Source: Adineta vaga (Eukaryota; Rotifera). Taken from it: 64,000 nucleotides of DNA. Under the pieces are notes generated by a model, which made no database searches, had not been told where the DNA came from, and saw only the letters and a list, made by a program, of their open reading frames with translations. Shown here in pieces: positions 46,201 to 57,307 of this stretch. Made by a program: the position numbers and the translations under genes. The stretch is taken from NCBI GenBank assembly GCA_021613535.1, contig CP075497.1, positions 8,618,001 through 8,682,000 of the forward strand. Reading direction: 5' to 3'. Position 1 is the stretch's first letter. Each line of letters starts with the position of its first letter.

Positions 46201-48525
46201 GAATAGAATTAAGGATTTTTCTTATCTTTTCGAAAGTTTACTTTGCTCAAAAATAATGGTGTAGCTTCAACAACTTGCATAGCTGAACGAGGTAAAGCTT
46301 CCATAAGATAAGTTAATGCTCGACATGCTGTTAAAGCAATTTCAGCATTTGCTTCATTTTCATCTGCTAAACAATCACGTAATGGTGGATAAAGTGCACG
46401 AAATTGAAATCCAGGTAATGTATCTTCATTACTCATTACTAGAAGCTACAAAACAGAAATATAAATAAAAAATTATTGTTATTTCATATTTTATTTTCAA
46501 ACATACCGAACATAATTCATTAAGTGTAGTTAATTTCATATCAGGATCTGGTGACTAGAAGAAAAAAATATATAATTGTGCATTTTCTAATCTAAAATCG
46601 TTTGCTCATACTTGAATGCCTTGAATATATTGTTGTAAACGTCCATTCATAGAACCACTACCTCCAACTCTACTCATTAAATGTTGTACACGACCTGATA
46701 ATGTATGAAAAAGTGCTGCACTAGCCGAGCCACTACTACCACTCGTAGCGACACGACGAAAACTTGGATCAGATAGAATATCGCGTGCTGTAGGACTATT
46801 ATCGGGATCAGTATCGCTTTCGGTCGACATTTGTAAAGATTGTTTGGTAGTTCGATGAGCACTAGCAACTAGCGGAGAAGTATATGATGTAGTCGGAACA
46901 ATACCAGAATAAGACTGAGCTGATGATGTTGATGGTGGAGGAGATGAAGAATTTTGTTGATAATAAGTTGAGGAATTAAATAAATGTATGGGATTGGTCG
47001 ATGATATACCACCGGTATTAGTTGTATCACACGACCGGTTGTCAGTACCGGCGGTGTTGGTGACAGGCACCGATGAACGACTAGAATAAAATATAAAATA
47101 GTTTAATTTTCGTTGTTCTAGTTATCAAAAAAGATTAGGAAGATGATCATATGGCAAGAAAATGGTTTGTATATATGTTTGTATACACAATAAATAAAAG
47201 AAAAGAAAAGAAAAGAAAAGAAAAACGGCAACGTCTTAAATCGAGAAAGAAAGAAAAAAAAGAAGAAAAATAATGTGTAGTAGTGTTATTATTTTATACA
47301 AGGTCAATAATTTAAAAATAATCGTGAAATGTTAACTGGACTTTTATTCGTCCTTCATAGTTTACATCGAACGAGCTGGAGTTACTGATAAATAACAGTC
47401 GCCAATAGACTCTTACATTAGTTATAGTGTCATGTTTTTTTCCTTCTCTCCCTTCTTTTTATACGCAAACCAGAAGGCGATGAATAAGGGTTTTTCTGTT
47501 TTCTCTTTCTTTCCTTATGTGTATGAGTGCAAAAGCGCGTGTGCAAATGGACGTCTTTTTTGTCGCGCATCTGTACGCCGTGGTAACAATACACTGGCTT
47601 ACGTAATTATTACCAACGTATGAAAAGAAAGAAAGAAAAAAAAGATCTTTTTTACCTAGAGGAAGATTGACCCGTTGTCAAATAATCAATGTAAGATTTT
47701 GTTGTATAACGGCGTGGTCGTCGATTATTACTAGTTGAAGGATCACTTGCAACTGTATTAAGTTCTCGTCCGCCTAGTTAAAAAATAAAATGTTAAAAAG
47801 ATAAGATTGAAAAAGAAATATATATATATATTTATATTGAGGCTCGTTTTTTCTTCTTACCTGTTCTTCGTCGAACACAAAAGTTCCCCGTGTCTGTACC
47901 TTCACTTTGTTGTTCAGAATCACTCTTTTTTCGTCGATGACTATGGGTTAGAACGGGTGCAGAATTTCTCTTAGATTTCGATTGAACTAATAAATATTCG
48001 TCTTCTTCCGAAGATGATTGTCGTTGTCGTTTAATTGTTTTCGAATTTGTCACGTGTTCACTTCGTTTTCGACGTCTTATAACGTTCGATTCATGACGTG
48101 TTAATGATATCGATGTTCGTTTTTTATTATCTTCTTGATCTTCGTTTAAATCTGATTCAGATTCAATTCGACGTTTATTATTGCTAATAGCAAGAGCTTC
48201 AAGTGCTTTAGATTTTGCTTGACGAGTTGTTGTGGATGTAACTGAGGAAGACGATTGTGCTGGTTGATGTTGTTGTTGTTGTTGTTGTTGTTGCTCTTCA
48301 GCGTCTTCTATCATAGAAAATTTTTTCATTTTGATATCATCAGAATGAAACAAATTACCTTCGATATTCGATTCGTTTGTCGTTGATTTACGTTCGGCAC
48401 TAATTTAAAAAAAAGAAAATATGCATTTTCTTCAAAAACAGAAAACGACTAATTTTGTATACGTACGTTAATAATCTTAATGATCGTCTAGTTGAAGAGC
48501 TTGAATTGTTTTGTAAGTGGGCCAT
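40242..48525 (-). CDS. TRIP12: HECT-type E3 ubiquitin ligase TRIP12
   Basis: Nineteen coding exons join in phase to 2184 residues (human about 1990): 48467-48525, 47861-48399, 47656-47773, 46612-47080, 46507-46554, 46242-46445, 46086-46178, 45308-46031, 44459-45241, 43312-44343, 43057-43259, 42773-42996, 41856-42708, 41685-41796, 41420-41577, 40946-41359, 40776-40889, 40511-40712, 40242-40447. A basic, disordered head with poly-Gln comes first. Armadillo-like repeats follow ([40 protein letters not shown]). Next are a WWE domain ([30 protein letters not shown]) and a Ser/Pro linker. The conserved region [16 protein letters not shown] leads into a HECT domain with [27 protein letters not shown] and the catalytic Cys in [16 protein letters not shown] (codon 40344-40346, residue about 2151). 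TRIP12 ubiquitinates substrates including branched-degron and DNA-damage targets. A ten-Asp run lies in exon 12 (about 42945-42975). The start is the ATG opening [11 protein letters not shown], whose short exon is supported by phase. Confidence 0.95.
47196..47225 (+). repeat. AAAAG pentanucleotide microsatellite
   Basis: About five to six copies of AAAAG inside the largest TRIP12 intron (47081-47655, 575 nt), followed by further purine-rich sequence. Simple repeat. Confidence 0.8.
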
Positions 48526-49710
48526 TCAAGACGATGTTGGACATTCGAAAGAGTAAACTATGCGAATTTTTATTCTGAGACATTGAACATACTAGAGATC
48601 GATCGGGATAAGAAGAAAAACAGAATTGAATGAATAAATAGAAAAGAATAATTGCGTTTTTTCCTTGTTTGATATAGAAAGAATCGTTTGTCTTCTTTAA
48701 ATGTGTGACGAAAGAAAAAAATTGAAACAATATATTTTTATTGTGTAATCTAAAAGAAGAGGGAAAGATTTTGTGAAATCTTATTACTCAAGAAAAACAC
48801 GTAAGAATGAACAATATAATCATGCGAATGAGACAAGACGGTAATGCAAAATCTTATTGGATGATTGTTGTTTGTGCATTGATTCAAGTCGAATATGCAT
48901 TTCAATCAGCTGATCTCGATATGTTCGAAAATATTCATATGACTCTGAATATTACGAATTTATTTTTCAACTGGTAATAATTTCAGGTCATATGATATGT
49001 TTTAACAAAATCTTCCTAACGAGATGAGTCATTAGTGTCAAATGTTTAAGAGTTTTTAAAAATCTTTAAAACAATTCTCTGCTTACATATAGATAAATAT
49101 AAATGTTTCTATCATATAAATAAAACTTTATATAACTTCTAAATAAAAAAATCATAGTGCAAAACGAACGTCTTCAAATTAAAATAAGAAAAACTTTGAA
49201 ATGTCATCACAAGCATACTTTATTGATCATATGTCTTCCAGTATAGTCCATAGATTTGATAAGAATATGATTCGTTTTTGATGAATCATAAAATTAATTA
49301 TCATGCATACTGAGAAAATTCCAGAAGGTATATCAATGGGTAAGGTCCATATAATAAACGTCAGCACGTTTATTTATTCTATATTTTATATATGGGCGGT
49401 ATTGAAAGTAGGCATGCACTAATGACAATGGCAGATGTAATTTCAAACATCCGATGAAAAAAGTTCCTTTTCTTTTCATATTTTGTAGCCAAAAGGCATA
49501 ACTTTACGAATGCTAATGGATACCTTTGAAGATTTATTATATTGACTTTGATAGTTCATTATTTTTATACGTAAACATATTGAATCTAGGTCTAGGTTAT
49601 CTCTAAGTATTTTTATTATTTATTTGCAAATAAATATTCAAGAAAAAACTATATATCCACTCCCAAAAAATGATAGTTAAATCGAGAAAAAAGAAATGAT
49701 GAGTCTTTTA
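48526..49710. other. Intergenic stretch, small hairpin near 49353-49374
   Basis: About 1.2 kb between the TRIP12 start and the homospermidine synthase stop, both minus strand. It holds the TRIP12 upstream region. A perfect 9-bp inverted repeat with a 4-nt loop (AATAAACGT / ACGTTTATT) lies at 49353-49374. Nothing coding. Confidence 0.45.
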
Positions 49711-51229
49711 TTAATTTTCAACTTGAAATGATGTAAACTGCCAATCTTTTCGGATTTTATCATTTTCTTCTGGCCAATTAGCTGCTTTGGAAACCCATGT
49801 TCCTAAATATGGTAAACATATATCGAGAATTTCTTCCGAATCTATATCATCTGGTAAACATATTCCTTCATTTGGATGTTTCAAACAGTATGTTAGTGCT
49901 GCTACGAGACTAATCGCTACTTGTAATGTTGTTGCATTTTGTCCTGGTACTAATTTTCTTGCTTGATGAATATCAAGTACACTACCTGTCCACCAAGCAG
50001 AAACATAATGACCACCCAATAGAAGAACACCAACTTCGTCAGCACCATCAATGACGTCATCGTTTAATATACGAAGTTTCGGTTGTAATTGATAATTATG
50101 CATACGAAATTCAATTAATGAACTAATTGCAGAATCTGTTGGTAAATATGCGTAATGAACTGTTGGACGATACAAAATATCATTGTTATTATTATCATCT
50201 TCATTACGAATAGTTAAATATTTTGAAATACCATAAGCTTCACCATGTCGAATAACCATACCGATAATTTCTCCACTTGGTACCCACGAACGAACCTAAA
50301 GATATAATAAGATTAATTTGAATAGAATGAAATATAAATATAAAAAAATATACCCAAGTATTAATACCATTTGTAGCTAAACAAACTTGATTACATGGAC
50401 CTTCTTTTTGTTTATGAAAATAGATTCCATTTGGAAGATTTTTTTCATGTGTTCCCCAACCCATTTCAGCTGGTGCTGCACCTTCTTCAACAAAACCTTC
50501 AATTGACCATGTATTAACAAATTCATTAACTTTCTTCGGATCTTTAGTTAATTGTGTATCACGTTCCGATATATGTATTGTTTTAACACCTAATAAATAA
50601 GCTAATTGAGGATAATCTTTGACTTTTAAAGCATTTTCTAGTTTTATTTTTTCACCATCAACAATTTGGATGCCTTCTTGTTTGAGTACATATTGTGCCA
50701 TATCAATTAATGCACGTTTAACAAAATGTGAAACAAGTCCTGGATTACATCCATGATCTAGGATTGCTGTTGGCCCTTTTTGATTCCATGTTATATCATT
50801 TTGCATTTCAATCAATTGCATTTGTCGATGATATAATGTCAATAAACGTGGATCATTCTTATATGCTTCGCCAAATGGTTCCCATAATTCTACGGATGTA
50901 TTGATAAAGCAAACTTGATGATCATGACACCATTTTAATAAACATCGTGTTTCAAGATTATAAGCAAGATCAAGAAGAATATCACCTGATGATAAATATT
51001 TATTTAAAATTTCACCATAATTTTTTCGTGTGATTAATTCTTGCTCATATCTTATTTGTTTATATCCCGAAAGATAGCGTTGAATTCTAGCCCGCTGGTC
51101 GAGTGCATCGATGATTGTTATTGATTGTATATGATTTTTTAATAGAAAATAATCGATTAAAAGTGGTAGTGTACATTGCGATACACCACCACAACCAATA
51201 ACTAATAATCGACGAGAAGACGAGTCCAC
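49711..51229 (-). CDS. hss: Bacterial-type homospermidine synthase
   Basis: Two exons, 50354-51229 and 49711-50295, joined in phase 0 across a 58-nt intron, about 486 residues (bacterial enzymes about 480). It has an NAD-binding Rossmann start (RRLLVIGCGGVSQCTLPLL). Bacterial HSS blocks follow: LDHGCNPGLVSHFVKRAL, EEGAAPAEMGWGTHEKNLP, RSWVPSGEIIGMVIRHGEAY, YRPTVHYAYLPTDSAISSL, DGADEVGVLLLGGHYVSAWW and PGQNATTLQVAISLVAAL. The enzyme makes homospermidine from two putrescines (or putrescine plus spermidine) using NAD as redox cofactor. Animals normally lack this enzyme, so transfer from bacteria followed by intron gain is likely. The first exon is open at its 5' end but has no in-frame ATG before the Rossmann motif: it runs back only to a stop at about 51244, and GTG at 51229-51227 is not a eukaryotic start. 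A short upstream exon is therefore missing or unrecognised. Confidence 0.88.
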
Positions 51230-52412
51230 TTTTAATACGAACTATCGAGAGACTTAACTCACGAAACAAACTATACAATGAGAAGAAAAATAATGGATAT
51301 CTAACGAAGAAAAATGAGCTCCTTTTCAACTGAAAATTTTTAAGGAAATGGGAGTAAATATCAGGTGCAATATGTTTTGATTAGAATCGACCTTGTAATA
51401 GTTAAAAGTAATAAAAGTACATATATAGAATTGAAATAAGACCATGTGAATCCTATACAACTGTATGAGATATGCGTAGGTTCTTTTTTATTATCAAGGA
51501 GAGCAGAAAGATTTCTATTAATATATCGTGACTACGCATATTAGAAAGAAGAAAAAACAGTAATACAAAGTCCTTCTCGAATTTAATCAAAATTTTTAGT
51601 CTAGAATCAACCAACACTTTTGAAAGATTCAACTAAAAAGAAGTTTGTCATAACAAATGTTAATTACAATAGTACTTTATCACTTCTACTAATTTCACAG
51701 AAGATATTCTCTTTGTGACTAGATGATTTCGTATTTATAGAGTTTTTTTTTCATCTATCAGATATCCATCTCGTTCCGATTGAATAAACGGATATATAAC
51801 TGATGTAATAATATATTATACGACTTGAACTAAAACTGTTTTTTTTTCTCTCTCTATATTTATCAATGGATGAAAAATCGTGACTGTGTACAAACAATAA
51901 CTGAAAATGCAAAATTGATTTTAAATATGGATATCACTAGATCATTTTTTTAAGCCAATATAAATTACTTTTGTTCGTTTGTTATTACAATTATACAATG
52001 GAAAAGCAGTGAAGCAAAGATACAAAAATAATATTCTCATGTTTCTCTACTCTTCATCAAATAGACCATTGAATACTGATGTTCTCAAGCCATAATAAAT
52101 CATTTCATCTGTCAATTTGTTTTTCTTTTAACTTTTTCAAAGACTTAAAAGTGAAAATTATGATTGTTAAGAAAAACTTTCGTTCATATTTATTTCCCAT
52201 TAAATTAACTTCTCTAGGCAAACATCATGCAAATAGATATCTTAGGAATAGTTTTCAGCCAATTAAAAATTCTTCTCGTCTCTATTGACAAAATCGGCAC
52301 ATGAGAATTTTAAATTTTTGTTTTGTACTTTCTTTTCTCGTCGATCGTTCACTTCAAGAAGACATTTACTATGACATACGCACATTGATTTAATATATCA
52401 GAATAACTTCAT
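51230..52412. other. Divergent upstream region of hss and TTLL11
   Basis: About 1.2 kb between the minus-strand hss gene and the plus-strand TTLL11 gene. It must contain both promoters and probably the missing first hss exon. On the minus strand, AG sites at TTTTCAG (about 51334) and TTGTATAG (about 51267) are candidate acceptors. AT-rich; no clear core promoter element. The open frame at 52079-52288 has no recognisable content. Confidence 0.4.
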
Positions 52413-55404
52413 ATGGACTCGAATGATACAGATATTCAACAGAATCCTCAACTTGAAAATGACAATATGGCCGATGAAATGATGAATAATGAACTTTCTA
52501 CTGAGTTAAAAGATCCAGTAGAGATTAAACAAAAGATAAGAAGTAAATCTTCTCAATCAAAAAAACCAAAATCAAATGTAAAGAAAACGACGAATAATAC
52601 ACCATTAACAGCAAATGGGACATTAAATTTACTTCTTCCGACAATGATCTCGACAAGAACTGAAGATAATTCTGGAGTTAAACGTTCAGTAACAGTCGAA
52701 ATAAGTTATGCACGATCAAATCTTGATGTTATTCGTTTATGTTTACGAGAATTAAAATGGAAAGAAGTAAATATATCATCTCATCTATATTCTCAAAATC
52801 TGCTTTTCTCTAAAAGGTTTTCTCTGGTACAACTCTTGATCCTGATATTTATTGGCATTCAACATCATTTCATGATGGAAATATTAATTTCGCATATTCC
52901 ACTGGTCGAGTGAATAAATTTCCTGGTAATTTGTTTTGCTCACAGATACTAATTATTGTCTTTTCATTTAGGTATAAATGATTTATTACGTAAAGTTCAT
53001 TTAACACGTTTATTAAATAATATGAGATTATTATTTCCGAATGAATATGATTTTTATCCCAAAACATGGTTTCTTCCGGAACAAAATCAACAATTTAAAG
53101 ATGATATACGTTATATACATCAATTAGATGAAAAATATAACCGACGATTAACAACATTTATTGTTAAACCATCAGGTAAATAAAAAGAAAATTTTCAATC
53201 TTTATTCGTTATTTATTTTATTAACTTTAGATGGTTCACAAGGTGAAGGCATCTATTTAATTCGAGATGCATCTCAAATTACTACTACTACAAAACGTGC
53301 ACATGTTGTTCAAGGTTTGTTTTTCTTTTCAAAATCTTGAGTGTTTATTTTGATCATGTTTAGAATATATTGATCGACCATTATTAATTGGCGGTCTTAA
53401 ATTTGATTTACGAATTTATGTTCTAATTTTAAATCTTTATCCCTTGGAAATTTATCTTTACGATGAAGGACTTGTTCGTTTTGCTACGATTGATTATAAA
53501 GCTCCGTCAAGTGATAATCTTCATGAGACATATATGCATTTAACCAATTATTCGTTAAATAGACGGAGTATTCATTATAAACATACAGTGAATGATAAAC
53601 AAACAGATGGAAGTAAACGTAAATTAAGTCTTGTTTGGAATCAATTAAATGGAATCTATGGAAATGACAAAATTGAACGTACAAAAAGTTTAATTCGAGA
53701 ATTAATCAATCGAACAATGTTAGCAGTCGTACCTGAACTTCGTGTTGAATATGAGTTTCAATTACCCTTAAAGAAAAATCCAAATATTTCCTGTTTTCAA
53801 GTATTGTATTATTAAATTGAAATATTTGATAAAGATCATTTTTTTTTCTTGTAATTGTAGATCATTGGTTTTGATATTATCTTAGATAATCAAGTGAAAC
53901 CAATTTTATTAGAAGTAAATGCAAATCCTTCACTTCGAATCGATTTTGATAAAGACAATGATGATGGTAATAGAAGAAGTTTAATTACATTTGATATATT
54001 TATTTTGTAGGAAAAATCGTTTGTCAACCGAGTCTGATTGATGAAGAAATAAAAAAACCTTTAGTTTTAGAAACACTTAAATTAGCATTACCAAAGAAGA
54101 AATTAGATACAATGTAAGTTAATTTCTTGTTTGATTAAAATTTCAATTGAAATTAATCTAGTGCTCGTCATATTAAAAATCAAGCGAATGAGAAACTTAT
54201 AGCTGAACGAGTAGAAAAACTTGCTCAACGTCGTGTCGAAGAACGTAATGAAAAAATGAAAAATGCACGACAAAGTCGTTTTGATCTGAGATTAAATCCA
54301 TATTTTTCTCGGCCATTGCCCATGAAACCCAAACAATCGATTCTTGAACAACAAGAACAATCTGGAAAAGAATCAAAAGTTCTCGATGTTTCGTCATCAC
54401 AACCAATTATACCTATTCAATCGACTGAAAATACATCTCCATACGCATTATTCAACAATGAATCAACAAAACCTACGAGAAAAATCGGAAAACGTTTGAA
54501 AAATGTACGTTATTCCAATGATGATGAAAGTAGTTCAATGGTTACAACTATGATTGACACATTTTCATCATTAAATCTTAAACAAACGTCTGTTACATCT
54601 GGAACATTCGTTTCTCAAGCAACACGAACCGATATGACGGCTATAACAACAATCGAAAAGTTGAAACTTATATTTTCACCAAGCCATCAAAAAGAATATG
54701 AACATTTGTTTATTATTGATAAAATCGGTGATATTTTTATTCGACTAGTCATTCTTACAGGTTGTAAATTCATGACTGGTGGACAATTTAGAAATTTTGC
54801 AAGGTAAGATACACTTTCTTCCATAATTTTTTAGATTTTTTATTGGAGTGATTAAATAGTCTATGCGAAGTTATTGTTGAAAGTATAACATCATCAACTA
54901 TCGATATTTTATATTGTAAACTACTTAAAAAATGGCAACAATTTGTTTTACGAACAACATTAACAGGTCATTATTTTAATGATATGAGAGAAGAATTTTA
55001 AGATTAACGAATAAAAATGTATATTGCAATTTCTAGGATTACCATTTACAGCATTTATTGAAGCATGTTTTATCTTTTCACAATGGAAATTTCCTAGTGC
55101 TCATCATCTACTCGAAAGTGTTAATTGTTTAATAAATATTTGTACTGAACGATTAAATTCAAATTCTCAAATCGATCAGAATATACTTCGTCAAAGCACA
55201 ACAAATTACAATACAATAGGTTCTTCATCATTAAACCTTCGTTCTAGTTCGAGTAATCTTCGTTCATCAACAACAATACCAATGCGTCGTTCCATGACTA
55301 GAAATTCTAATCAACAGATTCTTACTGTGAATGAAAAAACACGACAAAGGACATCAACACAATCAGCAAAAAGTGTTTTTCCTCTATTTTTCGATGTCTT
55401 ATAA
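52413..55404 (+). CDS. TTLL11: Tubulin polyglutamylase TTLL11
   Basis: Ten exons: 52413-52766, 52817-52925, 52972-53175, 53231-53314, 53364-53800, 53861-53966, 54011-54113, 54162-54803, 54860-54966 and 55037-55404, all in phase, 837 residues. The TTL ATP-grasp domain is complete. It reads YARSNLDVIRLCLRELKWKE, VNKFPGINDLLRKVHLTRLL, the nucleotide-binding FIVKPSDGSQGEGIYLI, VVQEYIDRPLLI with KFDLRIYVL, the tubulin-ligase signature MHLTNYSLN, and the metal-binding QIIGFDIILD...ILLEVNANPSLR. The tail keeps the TTLL11 C-terminal helical region (FIIDKIGDIFIRLVILTG, AFIEACFIFSQWKFPSAHHL). TTLL11 elongates glutamate chains on tubulin in cilia and spindles. A low-complexity Ser-rich linker and end are local. 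The divergent neighbour is hss; tropomyosin converges from the right. Confidence 0.93.
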
Positions 55405-55903
55405 ACTTTTCTTCAGAATCTAATTAAATAAGATTTATATAAACCTCTAACAATCAAAATTTGGAATTCTTCTAGGAACAATAATATTAACCATCATTTG
55501 CAATTCATTCGAGTAATAATTCTCTTTATTGATCCTTCTGCATTAGAGCTATGAACACTCAGACATACAAGATAGATCTAATTAGGCAAAGCAAATGGGT
55601 GTGATGCATTTTTTTTTTCTCAGTAAGTCAAATGTCGAGAGAAGCAGTATGAAGAAGAATAATAACAAAACGAACGAAATGAGATTGCACGAATGGTCCA
55701 CAGCACATCAAGCAAAAACGAGGAGAAGAAGGAAAAAGTTTTACAAGAAAGAAACGAGTGAAAACAAAACGTTTTTGGTTAATCTTTTGTTTGCTTCAGA
55801 TTTTAGAATCTAACAGTACAAGTAGAAAATAATGAGATTAGGTATATTGCACAGCAACAAAAACAAAAACGGGAGAGACAAAACAAATCCATTCAATAAT
55901 TCT
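55405..55903. other. Converging 3' regions of TTLL11 and the tropomyosin-like gene
   Basis: About 500 bp, AT-rich then purine-rich (55640-55780). The short Lys/Arg/Asn-rich open frame here looks like an artefact of the purine tract. No gene called. Confidence 0.4.
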
Positions 55904-57046
55904 TCATATGGCTGATGATGCAGCGACCATTTTCTCTAATTGATGACATTTATTTCGTTCATCAGCTAATTTTTCTAATTTGAAAAAAAAAAGAATAACA
56001 TAGAATGAATTTTAAGTTGACAAAGAAAATACCTTTGAGTTTATCAGCTTTAAGTTGTAATTTACCAACATCACTTTCTGCTTCATCGGTACGTTGTTGA
56101 GCCTAAATAGAGAATACATTTGAGTAGAAGAAAAAGTTATTCAAATAAATATTCTTACTGATTTAAGTCGAGCTTGAATATCTTCAATTGTTTTTCGATA
56201 TTTATCCTCTGTTCCATGTGCCTAAAATTTCAGTTTTTTTCTTTATAGAAATCAATTCGAATAAATATCTGTGTATTTAATACTTTTTCTTCAGCTTGAA
56301 GTAATGATTTCATTTCAACATACGCATGACGAATATCTTTTTCAAGATTCGTAATTCGTCTAGAAGTAAGTCATAGAGAAATTCATTATTTCCATTGATT
56401 AAACTTACTGTTCTGCATTAGATGATCGACGTTCAGTTACTTCGAAGCGTTCTTGTAATTCATTCAATTTACCAGCAGTCTATTGAAAAGTAAATCTAAT
56501 TTTCAGTTCTATTCAATCAAGATTGTTTACCTCTTGAAAACGTTTATCTGTCTCTATACTACATTCTTTTGCTTTTCTTAATTCATCGTCTAAATCAATT
56601 TCTTTATCTTTAACAGTTGTTAATTTAGTTTCAAGATTTGCACAAACACTAAAAATAAATCGTTTATCTTTATTTACGACGAAAGAAAAAAGAACAATTT
56701 CTTCTTACTGTCGAGCAGCTTCAGATACTTTAATAACTTCGATTAATTGTGTTGTAACATGATTAACCCGAGCTGTTGTATTGTCTAAATTAACTTCGAC
56801 TAATTGTACTTGACGTCGTAGATGTGCTGCTTCAGATTCAGCTTCAATTCGAGATTGAAGTTCTTTTTCTAATTCCGTATTAACACGTCGATGTTCATCA
56901 CGATTTGTTTCTAATTCTTGAAATAAATTTACAATTTTTTCTCGGACAGTTAACGGTTGTTGTTGTTCTTGTTGTTGTTCTTGTTTAGAAAGATCCTTTA
57001 ACAATGTTTCAGGCATCGTTGGTTTAACATCAATCGCGCTTGACAT
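55904..57046 (-). CDS. Tropomyosin-like coiled-coil protein
   Basis: Seven exons: 56709-57046, 56531-56648, 56409-56479, 56284-56359, 56159-56221, 56033-56102 and 55904-55974, phases consistent, 268 residues (tropomyosin is usually 284 or about 248). Apart from a short Gln-rich head, the whole protein is one charged heptad-repeat coiled coil without Pro. The second half matches the tropomyosin pattern: ELQERFEVTERRSSNAEQRI, ITNLEKDIRHAYVEMKSLL, LQAEEKAHGTEDKYRKTIED and QARLKSAQQRTDEAESDVGK. These line up with the vertebrate ER(A)E.SE.KI..LE..L, LK.LE.SEEKA..RE..Y and AE.R.EFAE.SV.KL segments. The conserved C-terminal overlap end is not obvious. It would bind along actin. Divergent from canonical tropomyosins, so the name is a family-level call. 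It shares a 261-bp promoter region with CFAP44. Confidence 0.75.
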
Positions 57047-57307
57047 TCTCAATAAAACAATAATACACAAAACAACTTCGATGGATTGATGAGAGAGGTC
57101 AGATAGTTGTTTATTCTGGTATCGATCGATCGATCATCGACGTCGTCGTTCTTCTTCTTCTTCTTTCCCAAATTAGGAACAGCCAATGAAACGATTTCTT
57201 AGCGACATCTATCTTCTATCGTCGCTTGGAGATATAATACTTAGCAACAGTTTTAACTAACCACAAAAATGGTACAGAACATTTCGATAGTTTTTCTAGA
57301 TTAAAAC
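57047..57307. promoter_or_regulatory. Shared upstream region of tropomyosin-like gene and CFAP44
   Basis: The two genes start head to head with only 261 bp between the ATGs. The middle has an ATCG repeat followed by CATCGACGTCGTCG (about 57118-57150) and a TTC-triplet run. The CG-containing block is the only such cluster here and is a reasonable bidirectional core. No TATA box is seen. Confidence 0.5.

Noticed and set aside
55595-55813. A Lys/Arg/Asn-rich 72-residue frame between TTLL11 and the tropomyosin-like gene
   Set aside because: It lies in a purine-rich tract between two converging genes, with no recognisable content; most likely 3'-UTR sequence.
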